Below, piece after piece: positions 34,904 through 43,150 of a stretch of 64,000 nt of DNA. The DNA lies in assembly GCF_900102185.1 (NCBI RefSeq), contig NZ_LT629690.1:1798001-1862000 (forward strand), given 5' to 3'. How positions within the stretch are numbered: position 1 is the first letter of the stretch; each line of letters begins with the position of its first letter. The translations under genes and the position numbers were made by a program. This DNA comes from Terriglobus roseus. Its GTDB lineage: Bacteria; Acidobacteriota; Terriglobia; Terriglobales; Acidobacteriaceae. The notes beneath the pieces are model-generated. The model was not told where the DNA came from. It was given only the letters and a program-made list of their open reading frames with translations, and did no database searches.

Positions 34904-35923
34904 TTATTTGGCAGAAGTTGTCAGAGATGATTCGCGGATTACCAAAGTGGGCTCCAGGAGGACCGAACGGGGTTCCAAATTGGGTTGTTCCGCGAGCTGA
35001 ATCGCGAGTCGACCGGCCTGCTGACCGAGGCGATCCGTACCGTGGTCAATGGATGTGAGCGGCGTGCGCAGGTAGCGGGCATACCGCATGTTGCCGCAGC
35101 CAACGAAGGCGATATCGCCGGGGATGGAACGGCCGGCGTCGCGAGCAGCTTCCATGGCGCCAATGGCGGCAAGGTCGTTGTAGCAGAAGACCGCGTCCAC
35201 GTCCGGGTGCTCCTGGAGCAGACGCTGCATGGCGGCGTAGCCTTCGCGGTCGCCGGCTTCGTCCATGTGATCGAAACGGACTACGAGCGATTCATCCACC
35301 GGGAGCTGATTTGCAGCAAGAGTTTCGCGATAACCGCGTGCACGCTCCAATGACGGGCTCAGCGGGCGTCCCGTGATGTGAGCGATACGTTTCCTGCCAG
35401 TGTCGATGAGGTGCTGCGTCGCCATGCGGCCTACACCAAAGTCATCACCGCCAACGAAGGGTGCATCCAGTTCCGGGTAGTTTCGGTCGATCAGCAGGTA
35501 CGGCGTACGCTCATCGCCGGACTGGTAGATGCTGGTCAGGTTCTGTTGGCACGAGGCCACGAGCAATACATCAACACCACGGCTGAGAATCGTGCGGATT
35601 TCTGATTGCTCAATCGCTGGGTTGTCTTCTGACGACGCAATGATGAGAGCGCGACCTGTCTCTCGCAGAACTTCGGAGAGGGACTTTGCAAACTCTGCAA
35701 AGTAGGTCTGAACAAGGTCCGGGACCACAAGGCCGACGGTGTAGGTGCGGCCACTGGCCAATCCGCGTGCCAGCATGTTCGGCTGATAGTTCAGCTCCTG
35801 CATGCGTTGCAGCACACGCGCACGGGTGGCTTCGCTGATGTCGGGGTTGCCGCGCAGCACTTTGGAAACGGTCACGGTGGACACGTTCAGATCACGCGCA
35901 ATGTCTTTCAGTCGTACGGCCAC
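34904..35923 (-). CDS. LacI-family transcriptional regulator
   Basis: A 339-residue repressor-type regulator. The N-terminal helix-turn-helix with hinge is VRLKDIARDLNVSTVTVSKVLRGNPDISEATRARVL followed by LARGLASGRTYTVGLVVPDL. The effector domain has the periplasmic-binding-protein fold with AVFCYNDLAAIGAMEAARDAGRSIPGDIAFVGCGN and ends with PRSVLLEPTLVIRESS. It lies between a GRP-type sugar transporter (29 bp upstream on the strand) and the MIOX-kinase pair, which makes them its probable targets. The effector could be inositol or a derived sugar; that is inference. Confidence 0.93.
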   Translation of the reverse strand: MAVRLKDIARDLNVSTVTVSKVLRGNPDISEATRARVLQRMQELNYQPNMLARGLASGRTYTVGLVVPDLVQTYFAEFAKSLSEVLRETGRALIIASSEDNPAIEQSEIRTILSRGVDVLLVASCQQNLTSIYQSGDERTPYLLIDRNYPELDAPFVGGDDFGVGRMATQHLIDTGRKRIAHITGRPLSPSLERARGYRETLAANQLPVDESLVVRFDHMDEAGDREGYAAMQRLLQEHPDVDAVFCYNDLAAIGAMEAARDAGRSIPGDIAFVGCGNMRYARYLRTPLTSIDHGTDRLGQQAGRLAIQLAEQPNLEPRSVLLEPTLVIRESSLTTSAK

Positions 35924-35952
35924 AGTGAATCCAGTTTACGGTGCGGTAGGCA

Positions 35953-37233
35953 TCAGGAAAAGCGAGTCTCGCGGCGAAGGCGCAACCCGGCGGCGATCAA
36001 ACTTACCACCAGAACGACACCCAACGCAGCCATCCAACGGAAGCTCATCTCCAGCGGCGGTACTACAGCACGAACTGCAAGGAAGATGAAGAACCCGGTG
36101 GCCACCGCGACGATGAGGTAATCCCACCACCGGCGCTTTTCCTCGCGTCCTGAAAACTCGTCGCCCGCCTGAGCAAGCAGCGTTTCGCGGTAGTCCAGGC
36201 CATAGCGGTCGCACTCGCGTTCCAGTGCTTTGTTGCGCGATGTGTGTTCACCAATCGAGGCCTTCGCTGTACTGATGAAGAGTGCGCCAAGGATCATGAT
36301 CAGCGATCCGGCGATGACCAATGCCTTATGTTGGCCGTCGGCATTACGAAGCTCACCAAAGACCAACGCGCCCCACGCCAATCCCCAAAGCTGGTTGGTG
36401 TTGGAGAGTGGAATGCCGCGGCCAATGCCGAGGTACTTCGTTGCGAATTGCTGGAACAGATCACCAATCACCCAGACAAAGCCGCCGAGAAAGAGCCAGA
36501 ACAGCAATGGCCCGCTTTGAGCGAGAGTGAATGCGGAAGAATGACGTCCGCCATCCAGCGTCCAGGTGAGAGCAAACATCGTGAACAGTTCGCCCACGGT
36601 GAAAGCCGTCACAAAGGACAGGGGATTCATACCGCTGAGATAGGCCTTGCGATACGGCACATACATGGTGCCCCACATGAGGCTGGCTCCAATGGCAGCA
36701 AGAACGCCGCCGAGTGCGTTATGGCCCGTGGAGGTGGCTCCATGAATGGTGCTGAAGCCAAGCATGATGGCTGCGATGATGATGCAGGTGGTGCCAAGAA
36801 TGACCTTCGTTGTGGTCTTGCCGTCAGCACCTTGCAGTTCACGAAAGAGAACTCGTCCCCAAAAGAGGCCAACGAGCGAATTTGTGTTCCACATGGGAAA
36901 GGCGATGGCCAGGCCCACATCACGAATGGCGAACACCGTCAGCGTATTCGCAACAGCCCATAGGGCGCCTGCAAGAATGGCCCAAACCAGCAAGTGCTTA
37001 CGAGCCATCAGATCGCGAAAGACGTAACCTGTGCCTTTGAGCAGCGTGGGGAAGGTCCAGCGTGCGGTGAAGACTCCCGCCACCATGCAGAGCGAGATGG
37101 CAAAGGGCGAAAAGCCTGCAGTGACGAGTTTGGTGGGCGCTTCCGCGGCTCCCAACCAGACACCTGCAGTCAAACCGCAGAGAACGCCCAGGGAATGCAG
37201 CGACGACGCATTGGATGAATGTTCTTGTGACAG
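35953..37233 (-). CDS. GRP-family sugar transporter (DMT superfamily)
   Basis: About 426 residues with ten helices in two repeats and an extra C-terminal charged domain followed by two more hydrophobic segments. LVWAILAGALWAVANTLTVFAIRDVGLAIAFPM and FLGGFVWVIGDLFQQFATKYLGIGRGIPLSNTNQLWGL resemble the glucose/ribose porter family. The only usual start in frame is TTG at 37173, but it would cut through the first helix; the frame stays open upstream with no ATG, GTG or TTG. CTG at 37233, with AGGA eight bases before it, restores the whole helix (SLHSLGVLCGLTAGVWLGAA), so I use it; ATT at 37242 is another option. It precedes the LacI regulator by 29 bp; the substrate may be inositol or a related sugar. 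Confidence 0.78.
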   Translation of the reverse strand: MSQEHSSNASSLHSLGVLCGLTAGVWLGAAEAPTKLVTAGFSPFAISLCMVAGVFTARWTFPTLLKGTGYVFRDLMARKHLLVWAILAGALWAVANTLTVFAIRDVGLAIAFPMWNTNSLVGLFWGRVLFRELQGADGKTTTKVILGTTCIIIAAIMLGFSTIHGATSTGHNALGGVLAAIGASLMWGTMYVPYRKAYLSGMNPLSFVTAFTVGELFTMFALTWTLDGGRHSSAFTLAQSGPLLFWLFLGGFVWVIGDLFQQFATKYLGIGRGIPLSNTNQLWGLAWGALVFGELRNADGQHKALVIAGSLIMILGALFISTAKASIGEHTSRNKALERECDRYGLDYRETLLAQAGDEFSGREEKRRWWDYLIVAVATGFFIFLAVRAVVPPLEMSFRWMAALGVVLVVSLIAAGLRLRRETRFS

Positions 37234-37262
37234 GGCAGTAATCCTGAAGAGAAGATGGCGCT

Positions 37263-37379
37263 TTAGTGAAGCGCGATAAGCAGCGCGAGGCCAAAGCCGA
37301 GAACGGCGACTGGCACCCAGAACTGAACGTCGGTGACAATGGCTCTAAGGGTGCGGCCTGTGGATGACGATGTGCTCAA
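37263..37379 (-). CDS. 38-residue single-helix membrane ORF
   Basis: A short ORF with a TTG start preceded by GAGGA, encoding a polar N-terminus (MSTSSSTGRTLRAIVTDV) and one clear hydrophobic helix (WVPVAVLGFGLALLIAL). It ends 29 bp before the presumed CTG start of the sugar transporter on the same strand. The ribosome-binding site, size and helix suggest a small membrane protein co-expressed with the transporter. I do not recognise a family, and so short an ORF could arise by chance. Confidence 0.45.
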   Translation of the reverse strand: MSTSSSTGRTLRAIVTDVQFWVPVAVLGFGLALLIALH

Positions 37380-37467
37380 ACGGTCCTCGCTACAATAAGT
37401 GCTTTGCGAATGTCACGTTAGGATGCCGTGCGGACGATGTCAAGTTCCGCCATGAAAAGGGTTCGGA

Positions 37468-37785
37468 ATGATTGCGAAACTATGCGATGCGAAAGACCTG
37501 CCAGACGCAGGGAAAATGAAGAGTTTCGCGGGTCGCAATGGACTGCAGATCTGCGTTACGGAGATCGAAGGGAAGCTGGTTGCATTCGACAACCACTGTC
37601 CGCATCAGGGAGCGCCTTTGTCCGCAGGACATCTGGACGGATGCATGGTGGTATGCCCGTATCACGCGTGGCGGTTCGATGTGACGAACGGCAAAAGTGA
37701 AAATATTGCCGACCCTGATCTGGAAACCTACGAGATTCGTCGCTATGACGATGAAGTGTTCGTTAGGCTTCCTAACTCCGTCTAG
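37468..37785 (+). CDS. Rieske-type [2Fe-2S] ferredoxin
   Basis: A 105-residue soluble Rieske protein. The cluster ligands are in [13 protein letters not shown] and CPYHAWRFD, that is C-x-H and C-x2-H, as in ferredoxin components of ring-hydroxylating dioxygenases and in NirD-like proteins. No oxygenase or reductase partner is adjacent, so its electron acceptor is unknown. Its TAG stop shares the CTAG tetranucleotide with the stop of the convergent FAD oxidoreductase, so the two coding regions overlap by 4 bp. Confidence 0.9.
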   Translation: MIAKLCDAKDLPDAGKMKSFAGRNGLQICVTEIEGKLVAFDNHCPHQGAPLSAGHLDGCMVVCPYHAWRFDVTNGKSENIADPDLETYEIRRYDDEVFVRLPNSV

Positions 37786-39425
37786 GTCGTCGGGGCGCGC
37801 ATGGAATCTTCTTCAGCGTCGGGTACTTCTTCGGCATCCTTCTCTTCGTGATAAACCATCTCCGAATTGATCTTCCAAAGATTGCGCTTGTCCGTGATGC
37901 CATGGATCACGTTGTCTACGGCACGCATCGCAGTCAGCATGGAATGATCCTGGTTGTTGTACTTGTGCATGCCATTGCGGCCAACAAGGAAGAGATTCTC
38001 AAACTGATCGGTGAAGGCACGGAGTTCGTCGAAGCGATCGTAGGTGCCGAAGTACGCAGGGTATGTCTTGGGAACGCGAACCACATGCGCATCTTCAAAC
38101 TGCGGCGAAGGCAGAATACCGATCTTATGCAGTTCTGCTGCGCCAAGCTGCTTTAGCTCGTCATCCGGCATGCGCCATAGAGGGTCTGTCTCATAGCAGA
38201 AGTACTCAAGACCAATCCAGACTTTGTCTGACGCGACGAGATACGGGCTCCAGTTATTGAAGATCTGCAAACGACCGATCAGGACATCGGGTTCCTGGAT
38301 ATAGATCCATGTGTCTTTCAGCAACGAGCCATCAGTTTCTGTAACTGCGAGGCGATCTACGAGAAGACCGATCGTAATGAAGTCGCGGTAAACAAGGCCT
38401 TCTGCGACTTGTTTCACGTTCGTAGGAATGGCCGTTCCGGTGCGTTCCATCGCTCGAATCAAATCACGCATCGGCATCGTGGAGAGAAAGACGTCCGCAG
38501 GGTAATTCGTAATGTTGCCTTGTGGATCTGTAGCGTCCACCGAGATGACGCGTTGGCCATCGGTGTGAATCCCCACTACGGTGCTTTCCATATGAATCTC
38601 GCCACCGTTAGACACGACGGTATCCGCGACATGTTCCCAGAGTTGACCGGGGCCGAACTTGGGGTACAAAAAACGCTCAATCAGAGATGTATCTGTCTTC
38701 TTCTGCTGAATATCTGTTGAATCAGCGCCCCTCTTGCTGAACGACTTCTTCAGGAAATGTTTCACCGCAGTGGTCAGCGACAATCCCTTGATACGCTGCG
38801 CGCCCCATTCCGCGCTTATTTCGTCGCATCGCGTGCCCCAAACCTTCTCTGTGTAGCTCTTGAAGAAGGTGAGGTAGAGCTGCCGGCCAAACCGATTAAT
38901 GAGAAAGTCTTCAAGCGACTTTTCATTTTCAATTGGCGCAAGCCGCGATTCGATATAGCTGATGCCGATGCGCACTGCTCGCAACAGACCAAGCTTTTCC
39001 AGCGTGTCGCGTGTAAGTGTGATGGGGTAATCGAAAAAGCGGCGCAGGTAGTAAATGCGGCTTTTACGCGGGCGGATGAGCATTAGCAGATCCGCTTCCT
39101 GCGCTGTCTTGTCAGAATTTTCTGCAAGACCGGCAATCGAGCGAGTGTCGTTTTGGTACGCGATGGCCGCCTTGCTGTCCGCTCCACGTTCGGTTGGCAT
39201 CTGGTCCAGCCACCACTTCATCACCTGATCATTCTTGGAGAAGAAGCGATGTCCGCCGATGTCCATGCGGTTGCCCTTGTATTGCACAGTGCGCGAGATG
39301 CCCCCGATTTCGCCGGATGCTTCCAGGACGACGGGGTGAATGGAGCTCTGCTTTTGGAACTCCAATGCTGCAGTGAGGCCGGCGGGGCCTGCGCCGATGA
39401 TGAGGGCGGTTTTGCGGGACGACAT
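37782..39425 (-). CDS. FAD/NAD(P)-dependent oxidoreductase (amine-oxidase-like)
   Basis: A 547-residue flavoprotein. The start [23 protein letters not shown] has GAAGGAA five bases upstream and contains the GxGxxG dinucleotide-binding motif; the TTG four codons earlier is less likely. [25 protein letters not shown] resembles protoporphyrinogen oxidase, UDP-galactopyranose mutase and related desaturase-like enzymes. C-terminally [29 protein letters not shown] closes the FAD site. A substrate cannot be named. It is divergent from an NAD-dependent epimerase, with only 117 bp between starts, so they may share control and act on a common sugar or lipid-linked compound. Confidence 0.85.
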   Translation of the reverse strand: MSSRKTALIIGAGPAGLTAALEFQKQSSIHPVVLEASGEIGGISRTVQYKGNRMDIGGHRFFSKNDQVMKWWLDQMPTERGADSKAAIAYQNDTRSIAGLAENSDKTAQEADLLMLIRPRKSRIYYLRRFFDYPITLTRDTLEKLGLLRAVRIGISYIESRLAPIENEKSLEDFLINRFGRQLYLTFFKSYTEKVWGTRCDEISAEWGAQRIKGLSLTTAVKHFLKKSFSKRGADSTDIQQKKTDTSLIERFLYPKFGPGQLWEHVADTVVSNGGEIHMESTVVGIHTDGQRVISVDATDPQGNITNYPADVFLSTMPMRDLIRAMERTGTAIPTNVKQVAEGLVYRDFITIGLLVDRLAVTETDGSLLKDTWIYIQEPDVLIGRLQIFNNWSPYLVASDKVWIGLEYFCYETDPLWRMPDDELKQLGAAELHKIGILPSPQFEDAHVVRVPKTYPAYFGTYDRFDELRAFTDQFENLFLVGRNGMHKYNNQDHSMLTAMRAVDNVIHGITDKRNLWKINSEMVYHEEKDAEEVPDAEEDSMRAPTT

Positions 39426-39542
39426 TGCTTCCTTCAAGGCTTACTCACGCTAGTGTACGGATTGCATCGCGCGAGTGTCTTCTATTGTGACGGTTCGGCT
39501 CCGCAATGGTGTATTTCGGTACGATAGAAGGCAGGACTTTCT

Positions 39543-40589
39543 GTGGCTCACTATCTCGTAACCGGCGCATCAGGATTCTTTGGCGGAGTATTAAAGCGCA
39601 GACTTCTGCGCGAAGGCCATACCGTCGTCAACATTGATCTCGAGCGCGATGAAGATGCAGGGCTCGCCGGATTGACCAGCATTCAGGGCGATCTGCGTGA
39701 CCGTACGCTGATGGAACGCACCTTTGCCGAGCATCGCTTCGACGCTATCTTTCATGCGGCGGCGCAACTCGCCCACGGTATGAAGCTGGATGAGCACCTG
39801 ATGTGGACCAGCAATGTGGATGCAACGGCACTGCTGGCAGAGTTGGCGAAGAAGCACGACGTGAAGCCGTTTGTTTTTGTCTCCACGAACTGCCTGTGGG
39901 CGTCGAACCTGGGACATCCGGTTCACGAAGAAAACGACACACCTGCCCCCGTGGAGCTTTATGGCCGCTCCAAGCTTGAAGCAGAGCATCGACTAAAGCC
40001 GTTCATGGACGACTTGAACGTGGTGATCATTCGTTGCCCCACGATCATGGATAGCGGACGTTTGGGATTGCTCGCCATTCTCTACGAGTTCATCGACGAT
40101 CACAAGACGGTATGGGTCGTGGGCGACGGCAGCAATCGTTACCAGTTCATCTACGCTGAGGATCTGGCAACCGCCTGCATTCAGGGCGCGGCCTACCAGG
40201 GCAGCGGTATCTTCCACATCGGTTCAGACAATGTGAAGTCGATGCGCGAGGTGTATGAAACCGTTATCGCTGCCGGTGGTAGTCGCAGCAAGGTGCGCTC
40301 GCTACCCAAGACCCCGACGATTGCAGCAATGATGCTGGCGCACAAACTGAAGGTGTCGCCGTTGGGTCCGTATCACTACAAGATGATTGCGGAGAGTTTC
40401 ATCTTCGATACCACTAAGATCAAGCGCGAACTTGGCTGGCAGCCGACTCTGACCAACGAAGAGATGCTGCTGCGAGCGTATGACTACTATAAGCAGAATC
40501 GCCTCGAAATCGCCGCGCGCACCGATGTAAGCGCACACCGCAAACCAGCAGAGATGGGAATCATTCGTCTATTGAAATGGATTTCCTAG
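39543..40589 (+). CDS. NAD-dependent epimerase/dehydratase (extended SDR)
   Basis: A 348-residue extended short-chain dehydrogenase with a GTG start preceded by AGGA. The nucleotide motif is TGASGFFGGVLKRRLL, the D binding the ribose follows in VNIDLERD, and the catalytic YxxxK is ELYGRSKLEAEH. Such enzymes act on nucleotide-sugars or on sterol- and terpene-like alcohols. The C-terminal part (HKLKVSPLGPYHYKMIAESFIFDTTKIKRELGWQP) is typical of the family. It is divergent from an FAD oxidoreductase and followed by two tRNA genes on the other strand. Substrate unknown. Confidence 0.88.
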   Translation: MAHYLVTGASGFFGGVLKRRLLREGHTVVNIDLERDEDAGLAGLTSIQGDLRDRTLMERTFAEHRFDAIFHAAAQLAHGMKLDEHLMWTSNVDATALLAELAKKHDVKPFVFVSTNCLWASNLGHPVHEENDTPAPVELYGRSKLEAEHRLKPFMDDLNVVIIRCPTIMDSGRLGLLAILYEFIDDHKTVWVVGDGSNRYQFIYAEDLATACIQGAAYQGSGIFHIGSDNVKSMREVYETVIAAGGSRSKVRSLPKTPTIAAMMLAHKLKVSPLGPYHYKMIAESFIFDTTKIKRELGWQPTLTNEEMLLRAYDYYKQNRLEIAARTDVSAHRKPAEMGIIRLLKWIS

Positions 40590-40643
40590 CGAGATATCTG
40601 CTGCTGAATTCGTAGAAAAGGAAATTCGATACGCGGTAGGGAG

Positions 40644-40718
40644 TGGAGGCGCGGGTCGGGATCGAACCGACGCATAAAGGTTTTGCAGACCTCTCCCTTA
40701 CCACTTGGGTACCGCGCC
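40644..40718 (-). tRNA. tRNA-Cys (GCA)
   Basis: Folds as a full cloverleaf on the minus strand: acceptor GGCGCGG pairs with CCGCGCC, the anticodon loop is CTGCAAA with anticodon GCA, the T arm is GTCGGTTCGATCCCGAC, and U-CCA is encoded. It lies 98 bp after tRNA-Gly on the same strand, so the two may be processed from one transcript. Confidence 0.97.
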
Positions 40719-40816
40719 ATTCACACATTCAGGAGAAGAGGAATGTGCAATCTATCTTACGCTTGCTTCGATAGTCTGAAGCCGGTATCAGCACGCCGGA
40801 GAGGCAAGGCTGGAAA

Positions 40817-40891
<75 letters not shown>

Positions 40892-41005
40892 TCAACAAGA
40901 TTAACTATATCGAATGAGAAGGCTGAGGTCAACGTGCGCTGGCCCTTGGAATAACATCTGCTGTGGAAAGCAGTTACATGTTTTGATTCCTACCAAAGTA
41001 TGGCT

Positions 41006-41593
41006 TTACACCAGAGCGCGTGAAGATTCGATCTCTTCAAAGGTCATATTCTCTGCAAGTGACGCACTGCGTTGCTTCCAGTCCAGGAACATGCGGCCAT
41101 AGCTATCGGTGAAGCAAAGCTCGCGAGAGATATTCAGGCGTTCCAGAGCCTGGTCAATCCAATCCGGTGTACCTTCCAGTTCCGCAAAGATGCCGATGGG
41201 AGTCTCATCCAGCAAAAGCTCCCCTTGGCCATCGTGAAACTCGGTACGGAACTTCTCATAGCGAAACACGGGACCGTAGCCAAGCTCAACAAACACTGTG
41301 GCCAGCGCGTCCGGGTCGGCAACATCGGTCTCGGTTTCTACTCGTTTTTTGTAGAACGACGTGTCGTCGTTATCCGCTGGTGGCTTTTTATGGGTCAGCA
41401 GATTGCGGCCGTTGTATTCGCGAAGCCGTAGAATCTGCCGCTCCGAGAGCAGGCGGCGTTCCGGTGTGTCGAAGAGAGTATTGCGTTCAAGCGTGCGTTC
41501 AGTATGAATCTGGAAGCCGGCGTGCAGAGCGCGCGTATGGAACTCGCGCACATCGCCGACACGGAACTTGAGCTCAATCTCCGCATGCTGCAT
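41006..41593 (-). CDS. CYTH-domain protein (class IV cyclase/ThTPase type)
   Basis: A 195-residue CYTH protein. The defining EIELKF opens the chain (MQHAEIELKFRV), followed by RNTLFDTPERRLLSERQILRLREY and ELLLDETPIGIFAELEG; the alternating charged residues line the tunnel that binds triphosphates and metal. Proteins of this type are class IV adenylate cyclases, thiamine triphosphatases or inorganic triphosphatases, and sequence alone does not settle which. It is divergent from the Sua5-type gene, with about 58 bp between starts. Confidence 0.88.
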   Translation of the reverse strand: MQHAEIELKFRVGDVREFHTRALHAGFQIHTERTLERNTLFDTPERRLLSERQILRLREYNGRNLLTHKKPPADNDDTSFYKKRVETETDVADPDALATVFVELGYGPVFRYEKFRTEFHDGQGELLLDETPIGIFAELEGTPDWIDQALERLNISRELCFTDSYGRMFLDWKQRSASLAENMTFEEIESSRALV

Positions 41594-41651
41594 AACAAAG
41601 TATAGGCATGGGTACTTGCGAACGGTACGGGAAAGTGGGCAGTATAGTCCG

Positions 41652-42701
41652 GTGAAAATTGCGACATCTTCTTCCTCTGCACAACGAACGCTGCATCTTC
41701 AGGCAGATCAACCCTCCGACATTGATAAAGCGGCAAAGATCCTTCAGGATGGTGGCCTGGTCGCCATGCCAACTGAGACCGTGTATGGTCTGGCCGCTAA
41801 CGCTCTGGATGAAACGGCCGTAGCTGCGATCTTCGCCGCAAAGAAGCGCCCAAGCTGGGATCCGCTGATTGTCCATGTGAGTGACATGGCGATGCTCTCG
41901 CGCGTTGTGCGCGAAGTGCCTACCGCAGCGCTGATGCTGATGGAGAAATTCTGGCCCGGACCGCTGACCCTGCTTCTTCCACGCCATCCGAACCTGTCGC
42001 ATACGGTGACCGCAGGGCGAGAGTTGGTGGGCGTAAGGATGCCTGCTCACAAGACACCGCAGGAGCTGATTCGCCGCGCCGGGCTGCCCCTGGCCGCTCC
42101 CAGCGCCAACCTTTTCGGCCATGTCAGCCCTACGACCGTTGCACACGTGCTCGCTGATCTGAATGGCCGGATTGACGCTGTGCTGGACGCAGGCCCGTCG
42201 GAGATCGGCGTGGAGTCTACCGTTCTGGACCCCGTTGCGCGCGTGTTGTATCGCCAGGGAGGCGTGAGCCGAGGCCAGATTGAAGCGGTATTGGGCAAGC
42301 CCGTTACCGTCTATCACCGACGAGAGGACGTCACGAAGCCCGCGGCCAAGCCGGAGAGCCTCCCGTCACCGGGAGTAGGCATACGGCACTACGCACCGAA
42401 GGCAAACGTGATGTTGGTGCACACACAGGCGGATATGGACGATTTGCTGCTCCACGTTACGCCGGAACACACAGGCGTGATGTTGCCCAGAGGCTGGAAG
42501 GCAAGTGGATGGAGCGGCAAGGTATTTGGATGGGAATCCTGGAACGATCCTACTGCGCTTGCGCGGACACTTTACACGGGGCTGCGAACGTTGGATGAGA
42601 AGGGCGTGCGGACAATCGTCTGTCCGCTTCCTGCTTCCAGTGAAGAACCGCTCGTGGAGGCCATTCGCGACCGCCTGCTAAAGGCCGCGCGCGACGCGTA
42701 G
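41652..42701 (+). CDS. L-threonylcarbamoyladenylate synthase (Sua5/YwlC)
   Basis: A 349-residue long-form enzyme that makes threonylcarbamoyl-AMP from threonine, bicarbonate and ATP for the t6A modification of ANN-decoding tRNAs. The N-terminal YrdC domain has GGLVAMPTETVYGLAANA, AKKRPSWDPLIVHV, LWPGPLT-like FWPGPLTLLLP and PLAAPSANLFGHVSPT; the C-terminal Sua5 domain (about 230-349) follows a linker with SPGVGIRHYAPKA. The GTG at 41652 is used; an extension to 41568 would overlap the divergent CYTH gene. tsaB, tsaD and tsaE are not in the window. Confidence 0.93.
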   Translation: MKIATSSSSAQRTLHLQADQPSDIDKAAKILQDGGLVAMPTETVYGLAANALDETAVAAIFAAKKRPSWDPLIVHVSDMAMLSRVVREVPTAALMLMEKFWPGPLTLLLPRHPNLSHTVTAGRELVGVRMPAHKTPQELIRRAGLPLAAPSANLFGHVSPTTVAHVLADLNGRIDAVLDAGPSEIGVESTVLDPVARVLYRQGGVSRGQIEAVLGKPVTVYHRREDVTKPAAKPESLPSPGVGIRHYAPKANVMLVHTQADMDDLLLHVTPEHTGVMLPRGWKASGWSGKVFGWESWNDPTALARTLYTGLRTLDEKGVRTIVCPLPASSEEPLVEAIRDRLLKAARDA

Positions 42702-42719
42702 ATCAGCTGCTAAGGCTTA

Positions 42720-42986
42720 TTAAGCCTGTGCGACCGCGGGATCGTCGATCTCCAGTGGCTCTTCAGGCGACGGTGGATCGACCAGCATGACACCGGCACG
42801 ACGGACAAGCTGGCGCACCGCCGGCTCAGCCAGACGTGTTGCGTCGTACTCAAGCCCGATGGTCTTGGCACGTTCGTCTAGCGTGACGCGGCGGATGCCG
42901 TAAACCTCGCGAATGCGGGCAATTGCTAGAACGGAGCGTTCGCTCGGGGCGATCTCGAAGTGGTAGAGCACGTCAACGGTAGTCAT
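42720..42986 (-). CDS. Small HMA-like alpha/beta protein
   Basis: An 88-residue protein starting MTTVDVLYHFEIAPSE. The predicted beta-alpha-beta-beta-alpha-beta order with VLAIARIREVYGIRRVTLDERAKTIGLEYDATRLAEPAVRQLVRRAGV is like a heavy-metal-associated (ferredoxin-like) fold, but the metal-binding CxxC is missing, so it would not bind copper in the usual way. The C-terminal tail is acidic. The frame runs open upstream to 43109, but the part before 42986 does not fit the fold. Function unknown. Confidence 0.65.
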   Translation of the reverse strand: MTTVDVLYHFEIAPSERSVLAIARIREVYGIRRVTLDERAKTIGLEYDATRLAEPAVRQLVRRAGVMLVDPPSPEEPLEIDDPAVAQA

Positions 42987-43092
42987 CTCAAGGGGAAGAA
43001 TATCAGGCTGAGCTACCGCTTCGTAGCATATTGCGAAGTGACCGATCTGACGGACGTGTGTTTCTTGCCGTAGTATGTGGGCGTGGGATTCT

Positions 43093-43104
43093 AAAAACGT
43101 TTTT
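43093..43104 (+). promoter_or_regulatory. Candidate LacI-type operator before GH105
   Basis: AAAAACGTTTTT is a perfect 12-bp palindrome with central CG, 47 bp before the GH105 start. A second partial copy AAAAACGTT lies at 43125-43133. Its core AAACGTTT is the same as in the operator before the GH28 gene. Confidence 0.5.
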
Positions 43105-43150
43105 CTCACCGCAAGGTATAAGTGAAAAACGTTGGTCCAGAAGAGGTTTC

